Shown here piece by piece: positions 38,798 to 47,834 of a stretch of DNA of 64,000 nucleotides; within the stretch, counting starts at the first letter, position 1, and the number at the start of each line of letters is the position of its first letter. Made by a program: the position numbers and the translations under genes. The stretch covers positions 2,480,001 through 2,544,000 of the forward strand of contig CBDCSI010000001.1 of assembly GCA_965221505.1 (NCBI GenBank), given 5' to 3'. The notes beneath the pieces were generated by a model that ran no database searches, had not been told where the DNA came from, and saw only the letters and a list, made by a program, of their open reading frames with translations. Origin of the DNA: CAZPXZ01 sp965221505 (GTDB lineage: Bacteria; Pseudomonadota; Alphaproteobacteria; Rhodobacterales; CAZPXZ01).

Positions 38798-39191
38798 GAT
38801 CGGTCTCGCCGTCGCATGCGCCCTCGTGGACCGCGACGGGCGAATCCTGATCGCCCGACGACCTGAAGGGCGCAGCTTCGCCGGCTTGTGGGAGTTTCCG
38901 GGCGGCAAGCTGCAACCGGGCGAGACGCCGGAGGCGGCGCTGGCCCGCGAACTCCGCGAAGAGGTCGGAATCGAAGTCGCCCACCGGTGCCTGGCGCCGT
39001 TCTGTTTCGCGTCGCACGCCTATTCCGGCTTCCATCTCCTGATGCCGCTCTACCTGTGCCGGATCTGGCAGGGAACCGCGCGGCCGCTGGAAGGCCAGGA
39101 ACTCGCCTGGGCCACGCCGAAGGAGCTTCGCTCCTACGACATGCCGCCCGCAAACGCGCCCCTGGTCGCGATGCTGCGAGACTGGCTGTAG
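38778..39191 (+). CDS. mutT: Nudix hydrolase MutT (8-oxo-dGTP diphosphatase)
   Basis: A 137-residue Nudix protein with the complete box GKLQPGETPEAALARELREE followed by VGIEV (G-x5-E-x7-R-E-U-x-E-E-x-G-U). MutT removes 8-oxo-dGTP from the nucleotide pool. The start ARRPEG/GRILIARRPEGRSFAG region and the length match MutT of alphaproteobacteria, where it often follows argJ as here. The 20-bp overlap with argJ implies coupled translation. Confidence 0.92.
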   Translation: MPTTGVEIGLAVACALVDRDGRILIARRPEGRSFAGLWEFPGGKLQPGETPEAALARELREEVGIEVAHRCLAPFCFASHAYSGFHLLMPLYLCRIWQGTARPLEGQELAWATPKELRSYDMPPANAPLVAMLRDWL

Positions 39192-39287
39192 CCGGCCGTA
39201 TCGGGAGCGGCGCCGACGGCCCGACTCGCGGCGCATCGAGCGGTTCGCGGGCGGCGGGGGTACCGGGCGCGAGAGCGCCGTCCGCCC

Positions 39288-39632
39288 TCAGCCGAACAGC
39301 TCGTAGATGACGGCGGCGATGTCGGATTCGAGCGGAAAGGACAGCATGCCCATGACGGAGTAGCCCAGAAGCCACGGCATCAGGTAGAAGCGGACCAGAA
39401 AGAAGAACCACGCCACGAACAGCGGAATCACGGGTTCGATCAGGAATCCGGGGGTCACCGGACGAAAAACGCGCAACACCGGGTCCGTCATGCGGACGAA
39501 GATGCGCATAAAGAAAAAGTCCGAGTCGATCGGGAGGAAGAGGTTCATCGCGGACCGGCCGATCAGGGTCCACATGATCGCCCCGAGGACATAGTCCAGC
39601 AGGAGAATCCAGGCCGGGAGGTTCTCGATCAT
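39288..39632 (-). CDS. YggT-like integral membrane protein
   Basis: A 114-residue protein with three hydrophobic stretches (about 8-30, 65-90, 90-105) around a central TDPVLRVFRPVTPGFLIEP segment, reminiscent of YggT-family proteins that lie near cell-division or transport genes. It follows the symporter gene by about 160 bp, but a strong terminator lies between them, so it is probably transcribed on its own. Function unknown. Confidence 0.7.
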   Translation of the reverse strand: MIENLPAWILLLDYVLGAIMWTLIGRSAMNLFLPIDSDFFFMRIFVRMTDPVLRVFRPVTPGFLIEPVIPLFVAWFFFLVRFYLMPWLLGYSVMGMLSFPLESDIAAVIYELFG

Positions 39633-39706
39633 CGCGTGCAGGCCCCTCCCCGGCTCCCGGGCTTACGGCGTCCGTCGGGCCGCGGTCGCCCCGCGCCCGC
39701 CCGAAC

Positions 39707-39740
39707 GAAAAACGGGGGCGAACCGTTTCGTCCGCCCCCG
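39707..39740 (-). terminator. Rho-independent terminator of the symporter operon
   Basis: On the minus strand an 8-bp perfect stem CGGGGGCG/CGCCCCCG with a 12-nt loop is followed directly by TTTTTC. It lies 52 bp beyond the symporter stop. This is the clearest intrinsic terminator in the window. Confidence 0.88.
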
Positions 39741-39791
39741 CAAGCGATCGTCGGCGACTGCCGGAAGCCCGGCAGCCGCGAATGGAAACGC

Positions 39792-41627
39792 CTAGTGGTC
39801 GGCGGCGAGAATCGCCCGTCCCGTGGGATCGCGGGTCTCGTCCACCATCCGTTGCATCTCCTCGTCCGGCTCCTCCGTCGCCAAGCTGACAACGACCATG
39901 ACGACGAGACTGACCGGCATGCCGATGATGCCGAAGCGGAGATGGTCGATCCCGAGCCACGGATCCATGCCGGCGAACCGGACCGCGTAGAGGTACAGGC
40001 TGCCGGCGACGAACCCGGCGATCATGCCCCAGACCGCGCCTTCCCGGTTGGCCCGCTTCCACCAGATGCCGAGCACCAGCGGGAAGAAGAGCCCCGAACA
40101 GGCGAAGCAGAACGCCCAGGCCACGGCCCCCAGGATCCCGGTCAGCTGCAACGACGCGATCAACGCCGCCAGGGCGCCGATCACCACCAGAAGCACGCGC
40201 GCGACCATCAGACGGAATCGGGTGTCGGCCTGCGGATCGATGATCTTGTAGTACAGGTCGTGGCTCAGCGCGTTCGCGATGGCCAGCAGGAGACCGTCGG
40301 CGGTCGACATGGCCGCAGCCATGCCCCCGGCGGCCACCAGCCCCGAGATCACGTACGGCAGTCCGGCGATTTCCGGGGTCGCCAGCACGACGATGTCCGG
40401 CCGCATGAAGAACTCGTTCAACTGCACGATCCCGTCGCCGCTGTGGTCCGCGATGTAGAGCATGTTCACATGCGCCCAGTTCTTCACCCATTCGAGGTTC
40501 TGAACCGCCTCGACCGACTGTCCGATGACGGCGGTTGGCAGGTTCGGGTCGAGCAACTGCAACTTCGTGAGCGTGGCGAGCGCCGGCGCGGTGAAGTAGA
40601 GCAGGAAGATGAAGAACAGCGAAAAGCCGACCGACTTCCGGGCCTCGCGAACGGTGGGCGTGGTGAAGTACCGCATGAGGATATGCGGCAGCGACGCCGT
40701 GCCCGCCATCATGCAGATCGCGAGGGTGACGAACTTCCACGAATCCGCGCCGCCCTGCGGGTCGAAATGCGGAGTCGACAGAATTCGCACGCCGCCGATC
40801 GGCGCCGCCTCCGCCGCCGCGGTTCCCAGACCGAGAATCGGCTCGAGCTCCTTGATCCGCTGCGCGGCGTCGCCGTAGCTGAAATGCGGAATGAGACCGA
40901 AGCCCTGCACGTTCGACATCCAGATGACCGGCACCAGGTAGGCGATGATCAGCACGATGTACTGTGCGACCTGCGTCCACGTCACGCCGCGCATGCCGCC
41001 GAGCATGGAGCACAGCAGGATGCCGAGAAGGCCGAACCAGACGCCGACCCCGAAGGGAATGTCGAGCGCCCGGGACGCGATCGTACCGGTGGCGTTGATC
41101 TGGGCAGTCACGTAAGTGAACGACGCGACCACGAGGACGATCACCGCTACGAGGCGCGCGAGGTTGCCGCCGTAACGGGTACCGATGAAGTCCGGCACCG
41201 TGTAGCAGCCGAACTTGCGGAGATACGGCGCCATCAGCGCGTTCACCAGCACATAGCCGCCGGTCCAGCCGACGACGAAGCCGAGATACGGATAGCCGCC
41301 GAAATAGATGCCGCCGGCGAGCGCCACGAAGGACGCGCCGGACATCCAGTCCGCCGCCGTCGCCATGCCGTTGAACAGCGCCGGCACCTGCCGTCCGGCG
41401 ACGTAATACGCGCCGACCTCCATGGTCCTGGAAAGCCAGCCGATCGCCGCGTAGATGACCAGCGTGAACAGCAGGAACAGGATGCCGATCAGCCGCGCGC
41501 CGGCGCCGAAGCTCTCGAGGATCGCCATCAGCGCGAAGAATACGAGGAACCCGAGGGTGTACAGCGCATACACCCGACCCAGGTTGTTGAGGAAGTAGCT
41601 CCCCCGGTCCGTTCCGGTTGTGGACAT
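39792..41627 (-). CDS. Sodium:solute symporter (ActP/VC_2705-like)
   Basis: A 611-residue SSS-family symporter with about 13 membrane helices. Conserved pieces include GRQVPALFNGMATAADWMSG, VPDFIGTRYGGNLARL, GMRGVTWTQVAQYIVLI (sodium-site region) and AAAMSTADGLLLAIANAL. This subgroup pairs with a small DUF4212 subunit, encoded 12 bp upstream here, and is thought to import acetate-like monocarboxylates. The long loop between helices 7 and 8 (residues about 255-300) is typical of the subgroup. Substrate is inferred from relatives. Confidence 0.92.
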   Translation of the reverse strand: MSTTGTDRGSYFLNNLGRVYALYTLGFLVFFALMAILESFGAGARLIGILFLLFTLVIYAAIGWLSRTMEVGAYYVAGRQVPALFNGMATAADWMSGASFVALAGGIYFGGYPYLGFVVGWTGGYVLVNALMAPYLRKFGCYTVPDFIGTRYGGNLARLVAVIVLVVASFTYVTAQINATGTIASRALDIPFGVGVWFGLLGILLCSMLGGMRGVTWTQVAQYIVLIIAYLVPVIWMSNVQGFGLIPHFSYGDAAQRIKELEPILGLGTAAAEAAPIGGVRILSTPHFDPQGGADSWKFVTLAICMMAGTASLPHILMRYFTTPTVREARKSVGFSLFFIFLLYFTAPALATLTKLQLLDPNLPTAVIGQSVEAVQNLEWVKNWAHVNMLYIADHSGDGIVQLNEFFMRPDIVVLATPEIAGLPYVISGLVAAGGMAAAMSTADGLLLAIANALSHDLYYKIIDPQADTRFRLMVARVLLVVIGALAALIASLQLTGILGAVAWAFCFACSGLFFPLVLGIWWKRANREGAVWGMIAGFVAGSLYLYAVRFAGMDPWLGIDHLRFGIIGMPVSLVVMVVVSLATEEPDEEMQRMVDETRDPTGRAILAADH

Positions 41628-41639
41628 GTCGACCTCCCT

Positions 41640-41930
41640 CTACTCGGATTGCGCGCCGTATTCGTCGTCGATCGCGTCCTGAAGAAGGTTCTGACCGATG
41701 ATGAGTACGACGAAGACGATCAGGGAGCCCTGGACCAGGAAGTAGTATCCCAGTTCGAATCCCAGAAAGCTGAGCGAATTCAGGTCCCGTGCAAACCAGG
41801 GGACGATGACCGAGAATAGGAACCAGATCAGCAGAACGACATAGGTCAGATTACGGGTCTTCGACCAGTGAATCTGCCTTCGTTCCGGCGACCGCGGTTC
41901 CGCGGATTGTTGGGACACCTGCGCCTCCAT
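41640..41930 (-). CDS. DUF4212 small subunit of the sodium/solute symporter
   Basis: A 96-residue protein with two membrane helices (LTYVVLLIWFLFSVIVPWF and the later FLVQGSLIVFVVLIIG) and the conserved WSKTRNLTYVVL...LGYYFLVQGS pattern of DUF4212. It is always encoded beside ActP-like symporters and is taken to be their small subunit. It starts at ATG 41930 and is the first gene of the two-gene operon ended by the terminator near 39.7 kb. Confidence 0.92.
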   Translation of the reverse strand: MEAQVSQQSAEPRSPERRQIHWSKTRNLTYVVLLIWFLFSVIVPWFARDLNSLSFLGFELGYYFLVQGSLIVFVVLIIGQNLLQDAIDDEYGAQSE

Positions 41931-42192
41931 TATGTTGACTTCCGAAGAAGCCGGTTGTTGACAAGGTTGCCGCTAGAATGTCCCTAGCCGTAGAAGGCGA
42001 TGTCAGGAAACGATTCAGCCGGCACCGTGAACGGGATTTCTCATGAACCCCGATGAAACGGCAGCGAACGTGCCGCGACGTGCCGTCGCGCCGACTCGCT
42101 GCCGCCTTTGCCGCAGTGCATCATAGCAGCGGCCGGCGCGCCAGGCAAGACCCGCGATTTTGCGCGACGCAGCAAACAGATAGAGGATCTTC

Positions 42193-42972
42193 ATGTCCCG
42201 CATCCGAGGCTTGCTCTCCCGATTCTCGGCTCCCTTGCGGACCCTCCGCGAGAGCTTCGACGCGAGTCCCGTCGATTCGGTCGAGACGTTGACGCATTTT
42301 CTTCATACGCGCTCCTCCTACGTGGCGCAGACGTCGCTCCACGGCTACCTGAAGGCCCGCATGGGCACGAGCTACCGCTATTTCTTCACCGACGACGAGT
42401 TCTCGAAATCCATCCGCATCGCCTCCGTCCGCGTCTTCGCCTCCTGTCTCGAAGATCTCAGCCTGCACGCCGTCGCCGCGGCCAGGTCGGGCAATTCGAC
42501 GCAGGAATGCGTCGCGCTGGCCGTATACTGCTATCGGGACGCCCTCGGCCGGTGCCTCGACGCGGAAGACCGGCGCCACCTGCCGGACGACCATGAAGCG
42601 AGATTCTCCGCGCGCGCCGCCTTGACCGACTGGGATCGGCACCTTCGACACGACCACGCCTTCGCGCGCAGTTCCGGGGATCTGGTCCGCTTCGCTCCGG
42701 TGGTGGACGAGTTTCGGCAGAGGGACGCGCCGATCGTGACCAATTCGATCCGGCTCCGATGGCTGGACGTGCGCAACCAGTTCCGCCGCCGCATGCGAGC
42801 CGACTCGCTCTGGCGAGACTGGCGGCGCGGGCCCGGCGCGAAAGCGACGGCGCCCGCACTCGATTCGGACGGCGTTTCCGGGTATGATCTGTCGAAGGCC
42901 GACACTGGAAACGACGCTCCCGAGACCTACATCATGACCAGGAGCGGTAGCGAGAACGGTAGGAAAGGCTGA
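42193..42972 (+). CDS. Conserved protein of unknown function upstream of hspQ
   Basis: A 259-residue soluble protein (MSRIRGLLSRFSAPLRTL) that I cannot assign to a named family. Visible features are an N-terminal helical segment SVETLTHFLHTRSSYVAQTS, a TSYRYFFTDDEFSKSIRIA block, a Cys-containing middle (VFASCLEDLSLHAV) and a charged, probably disordered C-terminus after residue 215. A GAGG Shine-Dalgarno precedes the ATG. Its TGA abuts the hspQ ATG with no spacing, so the two are co-translated; a link to proteolysis or heat stress is possible but only positional. Confidence 0.75.
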   Translation: MSRIRGLLSRFSAPLRTLRESFDASPVDSVETLTHFLHTRSSYVAQTSLHGYLKARMGTSYRYFFTDDEFSKSIRIASVRVFASCLEDLSLHAVAAARSGNSTQECVALAVYCYRDALGRCLDAEDRRHLPDDHEARFSARAALTDWDRHLRHDHAFARSSGDLVRFAPVVDEFRQRDAPIVTNSIRLRWLDVRNQFRRRMRADSLWRDWRRGPGAKATAPALDSDGVSGYDLSKADTGNDAPETYIMTRSGSENGRKG

Positions 42973-43308
42973 ATGGAAGAGAAGCGAACGCTGCCGAAAT
43001 TCGGCATCGGGCAGGTCGTGCGGCACCGCGTCTATCCGTTTCGCGGCGTCATCTACGACGTAGACCCGAATTTCCAGAGCACGGAGGAGTGGTGGAATTC
43101 GATCCCCGAGGACGTCCGCCCACGCAAGGACCAGCCCTTTTATCACCTGTTCGCCGAGAACGCCCACAGCTACTACATGGCCTACGTGTCGGAGCAGAAT
43201 CTGGAGCCCGACGAAACTGGCGAGCCGGTCGACCATCCGGACCTCGGCACCGTGTTCGACCGTCTAACGGACGGACAGTACGAATTGCATCGTTCGCGAC
43301 TCAATTGA
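42973..43308 (+). CDS. hspQ: Heat shock protein HspQ
   Basis: A 111-residue protein with the HspQ/YccV core: FGIGQVVRHRVYPFRGVIYD, then DQPFYHLFAENAHSYYMAYV, then EQNLEPD. HspQ in E. coli binds hemimethylated oriC DNA and modulates Lon protease. The ATG immediately follows the stop of the preceding gene. Length matches the family. No heat-shock promoter is visible directly upstream. Confidence 0.93.
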   Translation: MEEKRTLPKFGIGQVVRHRVYPFRGVIYDVDPNFQSTEEWWNSIPEDVRPRKDQPFYHLFAENAHSYYMAYVSEQNLEPDETGEPVDHPDLGTVFDRLTDGQYELHRSRLN

Positions 43309-43459
43309 GCGTTCCCCGCAACCGCCCCCGGACCGCCGGACCGCGTTTCGCGATCCGCGACGTCATGCCCTGCCCCCGCCCGCATCCGAATCGGCCTCCG
43401 TCGAGTCCCGTCCGCACGGCGGGGTGCGCGCATGGGGCGCGAGGTCGCGCGACCGCGTC

Positions 43460-43846
43460 ATGAGGCCGTCGGCGGAGATCGTTCCCCTTCGCCCCCGGCA
43501 CGGCGCAGCACGGTCGCCGGTCGCCTTCGACCGGCGGGAGCTTCGGGCGCTGCTCACGGTATACGGCCGCATGGTCGCCGTCGGCGCGTGGCGGGACTAC
43601 GCCGTGGACTTCCGGGACGACTACGCCCAGTTCGCCGTTTTCCTGCGAAGTTCCGAGGGTCCGGTGTATCGCATCGAGAAACGGCCCGGCAGCGAGCGAC
43701 GCCAGGGCGCGTGGTCGCTGATCGGAAGCGGCGGCCGGGTTCTCCGACGCGGGACGAAACTCGAACGGGTGCTCGGCTGGTTCGATCCAGGCGCGGCCGA
43801 CAACGTGTCCGTTCTCCCGTTCGGGCGGTACGGCAAACGGGCGTGA
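43460..43846 (+). CDS. DUF2794 family protein
   Basis: A 128-residue protein of the DUF2794 family, restricted largely to alphaproteobacteria. Typical features are VAFDRRELRALLTVYGRMVA, DYAVDFRDDYAQFAVFLR and the basic SVYRIEKRP-like segment (VYRIEKRPGSERRQG). I chose ATG 43460 because the family begins near here; an in-frame GTG at 43424 adds 12 residues. Function is unknown. The gene is convergent with topA, leaving 39 bp between the two stops. Confidence 0.88.
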   Translation: MRPSAEIVPLRPRHGAARSPVAFDRRELRALLTVYGRMVAVGAWRDYAVDFRDDYAQFAVFLRSSEGPVYRIEKRPGSERRQGAWSLIGSGGRVLRRGTKLERVLGWFDPGAADNVSVLPFGRYGKRA

Positions 43847-43885
43847 GAACTTACCGCTCCTTCCCCTCCGCCGTTTTCCGTTCCC

Positions 43886-46465
43886 CTATCTGGCCGCTCG
43901 ACTGCGACCCGCTCCGCGGCGGGTCGTCCGCTTCCCGCCGCGAGCCTGCTTGGCGGCGATCAGTGCCTGCGCCTCCTCCATGGTGACGCTCGAAGGCTCC
44001 CGCCCCTTGGGAACGGACGCAGAGACGCGACCCCATTTTACGTACGGCCCGTAGCGGCCCTTCAGGATACGGACGGCGCCGCCTTCCGGATGCTCGCCGA
44101 GTTCGGCGAGCGGCGTCTGCCCCGAGCCGCCCCTGCCCTTGGCCTGCCGATCCGCGATCAGCGCGACCGCGCGGTTCAGACCGACCTCCAGAACGCTCTC
44201 GTCCCTGGGCAGGTTGGCGTAGACCTTTCCGCAACGCACGAAGGGACCGTAGCGCCCGATCCCGGCCTCGATCTCGTCTCCGGTGTCCGGATGCGGACCC
44301 AGCGCGCGGGGGAGCGACAGATACCGTTCCGCCATTTCCAGATCGATCGTGTGCGGATCGCAATCCCCGGGCAGGCTGGTTCTCGCAGGCGGCACGCTAC
44401 CCCGCTCCAGGTAGAACCCGTAGGGTCCCTTGCGCACCGACACGGGGAGGCCGTCCGAATCCGCGCCGAGTTCCCGGTCGCCCAGCCAGTCGGGCTCTCC
44501 GTCGAGCACGCCCTCGACGGAACGGACGAACCGGCACTCCGGATACCGGTCGCACCCCAGGAACAGGCTGCTCTTTCCGGGCCGGAGTCCGAGCCGGCCC
44601 TCCAGGCACTTGGGACAGGCGCGGGGATCCGCGCCGTCGCTCCGGGGCGGAAAGAGGAGCGGCTCGACCCTCTTCTCCACCGTCGACAGCGCCTCCCGGA
44701 TCCGCAGCTTCGAGGCCGTGGCGACCGCTGCCTCGAAGTCGTGCCAGAACGCTTCCAAGACGCCGAGCCGCGAGCGGCGCCCGCTGCTGATCTCGTCGAG
44801 TTCCTCCTCCAGGCCGGCGGTGAAGCCGTACTCCACGTAGCGCGAAAAGTGCTCTTCGAGAAACGCGACCGCCAGCCGTCCGAGAAACGTCGGAACGATC
44901 GTCCGTTTGGAGTCTTCCACATACCCGCGCCGTCGGATCACGCTCAGTATCGACGCGTATGTGGAAGGCCGACCGATGCCCAGATCCTCGAGTCTGCGCA
45001 CCAGGCTCGCCTCCGTGTAGCGCGCCGGAGGCTTGGTGAAACGCTGCGTGACCTCGACGCCGGTCCGCTCGGGCCGGTCTCCCTCGGCGAGCGGCGGCAG
45101 CTTGCGCTCCGCGGCCTCGGTTCCCCGTCCGTCCGCCGGCTTGTCGCCTTCGACGGAAGCGTCGGTTCCCTCCTGATAAAGAACGCGGAATCCCTCGAAC
45201 CGGACCACCTGGCCGCTGGCGCGGAGCCGGGCGGACACCGGAGCGGAATCCGCACCGCCCTGTTCCGCCGCGTCCCAGGTCCGGATCGTGACGGCGGTCC
45301 GCTCCAGTTCCGCGTCCGCCATCTGGCTTGCCAGGGTCCTGGCCCAGATCAGGCGATACAGCGCTCGCTCGCGCTCCGGCAACGCGGACAGCTGCTCGGG
45401 ACGGACCCGCACGTCGGTCGGCCGTATGCACTCGTGCGCTTCCTGCGCGTTCTTGGCCCGCGACTTGTAGCGCCGGGGCCGCGACGGCAGGTGTCGCTCG
45501 CCGAAGCGCTCCCGGACCAGCGCTCGGGCCGCGTCGACCGCCTCCGCCGACATGTCGACTCCGTCCGTGCGCATATACGTGATATGCCCGGCTTCGTACA
45601 GCGCCTGCGCGATCCGCATCGTCTCCCCTGCCGACAACCGGAGCTTGCGGCTGGCCTCCTGCTGGAGCGTCGAGGTAATGAACGGTGCCGAGGGCTTCTG
45701 GCGGACCGGTTTCGATTCCACCGATTCCACCCGAAATCCGGGCGCGTCCTTCAGCAGGCGTTCCGCCTCGCGGGCGCTCGCCTCGTCCGGCAGTCCGAAC
45801 CTGCCGAGCTTGCGCTGGTCCAGCTCGACCAGCGACGCCTCGAATTCGGCACCGGCCGGGGATCGGAACCGCACCACCGCGGTCCAGTATTCCCTGGGAT
45901 CGAACCGCTCGATCTCCCGTTCGCGCTCGACCGCAAGCCGGACCGCGACGGACTGTACGCGGCCGGCGGAGCGCGCACCCGGGAGCTTGCGGAGCAGCAC
46001 GGGAGAGAGGCGGAATCCCACCAGGTAGTCGAGCGCACGGCGCGCCAGATAGGCGTCCACCAGATCCTGATCGATGTCCCGCGGACTGGCGATGGAATCT
46101 CGCACGGCCGCGCGAGTGACCGAGTGAAAGCTGATTCGCTCGACCGACATGTCCTCCTTCAGAGCCTGCCGGTCGCGAAGCGTCTGCACCAGGTGCCACG
46201 AGATCGCCTCGCCCTCCCGGTCGGGGTCGGTCGCCAGAATCAATCCGTCCGCCTTCCGCAGCCGGACGGCGATCTCCTTCAAACGCTTGTCCGCGTCGCT
46301 CTCGACTTCCCAGACCATGCGGAAGTCCTCGTCCGGCACGACCGAATCGCTCTTTTCCCGCAAGTCCCGCACATGGCCGTAGCTTGCGACCACGTCGTAG
46401 TCCGGTCCCAGATAGGAACCTATGGAGCGAGCCTTGGCGGGCGACTCGACGACGACGACCTTCAT
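43886..46465 (-). CDS. topA: DNA topoisomerase I (type IA)
   Basis: An 859-residue type IA topoisomerase. The Toprim domain shows VVVESPAKARSIGSYLG and LATDPDREGEAISWHLV (D-x-D-x-E). The catalytic Tyr is in AGHITYMRTDGVDM. A C4 zinc finger lies near residue 590 (CPKCLEGRLGL then FLGCDRYPEC), followed by TopA C-terminal repeats (KGPYGFYLERG, IGRYGPFVRCG, KGRYGPYVKWG). It relaxes negative supercoils. ATG 46465 is the family start; the open frame runs on upstream only because of GC content. Ends in a basic RRGAGRSRAAR tail. Confidence 0.96.
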   Translation of the reverse strand: MKVVVVESPAKARSIGSYLGPDYDVVASYGHVRDLREKSDSVVPDEDFRMVWEVESDADKRLKEIAVRLRKADGLILATDPDREGEAISWHLVQTLRDRQALKEDMSVERISFHSVTRAAVRDSIASPRDIDQDLVDAYLARRALDYLVGFRLSPVLLRKLPGARSAGRVQSVAVRLAVEREREIERFDPREYWTAVVRFRSPAGAEFEASLVELDQRKLGRFGLPDEASAREAERLLKDAPGFRVESVESKPVRQKPSAPFITSTLQQEASRKLRLSAGETMRIAQALYEAGHITYMRTDGVDMSAEAVDAARALVRERFGERHLPSRPRRYKSRAKNAQEAHECIRPTDVRVRPEQLSALPERERALYRLIWARTLASQMADAELERTAVTIRTWDAAEQGGADSAPVSARLRASGQVVRFEGFRVLYQEGTDASVEGDKPADGRGTEAAERKLPPLAEGDRPERTGVEVTQRFTKPPARYTEASLVRRLEDLGIGRPSTYASILSVIRRRGYVEDSKRTIVPTFLGRLAVAFLEEHFSRYVEYGFTAGLEEELDEISSGRRSRLGVLEAFWHDFEAAVATASKLRIREALSTVEKRVEPLLFPPRSDGADPRACPKCLEGRLGLRPGKSSLFLGCDRYPECRFVRSVEGVLDGEPDWLGDRELGADSDGLPVSVRKGPYGFYLERGSVPPARTSLPGDCDPHTIDLEMAERYLSLPRALGPHPDTGDEIEAGIGRYGPFVRCGKVYANLPRDESVLEVGLNRAVALIADRQAKGRGGSGQTPLAELGEHPEGGAVRILKGRYGPYVKWGRVSASVPKGREPSSVTMEEAQALIAAKQARGGKRTTRRGAGRSRAAR

Positions 46466-47169
46466 GATTTCCTCGCTGATTGCCGGGTACCTGCACCCTC
46501 GGGACCGTCGCGCCGCCCGGCGGCGCTGCGAATCGGTCCCCGCCCGAACACTGTCGTTCGAACGCGGACGCGACCCGATCTCGTCCGGGAGACGGAGTCT
46601 GCGTGTACCGAATATTGCACCCTGCGACCAACCGCAACCCGAAGCGACGCGCCCTCGTGAGACCGCAAGCGGCCGAACGGGATTCCGCCTGACGGTCTGA
46701 AGTCTTCGGCTCGCGGGATGCAGGGCCCCGCCCCGGATCGAGGATCGGGCAATTGCGCGGCTCGTCCGCCTCCGGGAGTTCGCAAGGCGTGCGCGACGGC
46801 GCCGGCAGCGACCGATTCGGCAGGCCCGCGCGGAAATGACGCGAACCCCCTTACCCCGATCGGTCCGTCGTTCCCTGCCCTTTGTCCCCGTGGCCCCTCG
46901 CCGGGGCCGCATCGGGTTCGCCGGTACGAACTCGAAATCTGGCGCCACCCGACTCGCATGCGCCTGACGACGGATGCGGACGGCAAGCTCCCATGGCCCC
47001 GCGCCAGGCTTCCCGTCGCCACGACCCGCGACCGAGCGAACGCCGGCCCGGCGTGCCTTTCCGGGCGGCCGAATCGTCGCCCCGGTACGCCGGAATCGGA
47101 GACACACCGGACGCGGAGGCTTGCGCGAATCGATTCCGGTGCGTAGGGTGTCCGCCTGTCGCCCGGCGT
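46466..47169. other. About 700 bp gene-poor region upstream of topA
   Basis: Despite long open frames in several registers no family motif is seen, and translations are Arg-rich. It separates topA from the conserved block upstream of the second rpn gene. It must hold the topA promoter, but I find no convincing hexamer pair. Confidence 0.45.
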
Positions 47170-47834
47170 CCGCGTGGGACCTACGGGGGACGCACCAGAC
47201 AGCGAGCCCGTCGGGTCGCACGGCGATTCGCCCGCGACGGCTCCCGCAGGCACGGCACACGTCGCGTCCGACTTCCGCTCCGTCGCCGGGGCGGATATCG
47301 AGGAGGACAAGAATGGCAAGACTCCACGCCCAGGTCGTTTGCCTTCGCCACGCGCCATCCTGCCCGGCAGCCGGGCAGGACGCGGACTTCCGCCTCTCGT
47401 CCCGCTGAACCCTTCCTGGAGGGATCGGGGGACTCCCCGCATCCCGCATCGCAGCAGACCTCTCGCTCGCCGGTTCGTGCGGGTGCGAAGCGTCTTGCGG
47501 CGCGATCGCGGGACGAGCGGGCTTTCCGCACTGTCGCGGTCGGCACGAGCGGCGCAACCGCCGGGATCCGCAATTCCCATCGAATAGGCGACCGACGACT
47601 CCGTCTCTCGGCCCAATCTCCGAACTAATCCGTAACCCGTTGCAATAACGCACGTTTCGTTCCGTTCCGCGGTGCGTATCCGCCCCGGTCTGCCGCCGCG
47701 GCGGCCCGGGCCCTTCGTCGTTCGGTCTTGAAGGCCGGAAGCGGCGCAGGCGCCGCAGAGCGGTCCGTTCGGCGTGGCCCGCCGCCCGGAGACGCCGCGA
47801 CCGAGGAACGAGACGGCCGAGAGAGAGGGATCCC
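47170..47834 (-). repeat. Upstream non-coding block shared with the first rpn gene (copy B)
   Basis: Read away from the rpn ATG (reverse strand) this block aligns by eye with 21608-22290 along its whole length. It contains a perfect palindrome, arms CCTGCCCGGC and GCCGGGCAGG around one base, at 47359-47379. The palindrome is 455 nt from the ATG at 47835, against 456 nt in copy A. Near 47330 the reverse strand reads AILVLLDIRPGDGAEV, and copy A reads MALLLEVPVRRRSG at the matching place. This hints at a decayed small ABM-like gene at the far end, a weak suggestion only. Confidence 0.65.

Noticed and set aside
39268..39282. Hairpin GGCGC-GAGA-GCGCC as a terminator
   Set aside because: Short stem and no T-run on either strand.
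39636..41819. Plus-strand frame opposite the sodium:solute symporter
   Set aside because: Composition (Asp/Arg/His repeats) reflects antisense of membrane helices.
44090..46660. Plus-strand frame opposite topA
   Set aside because: Shadow of topA with no motifs.
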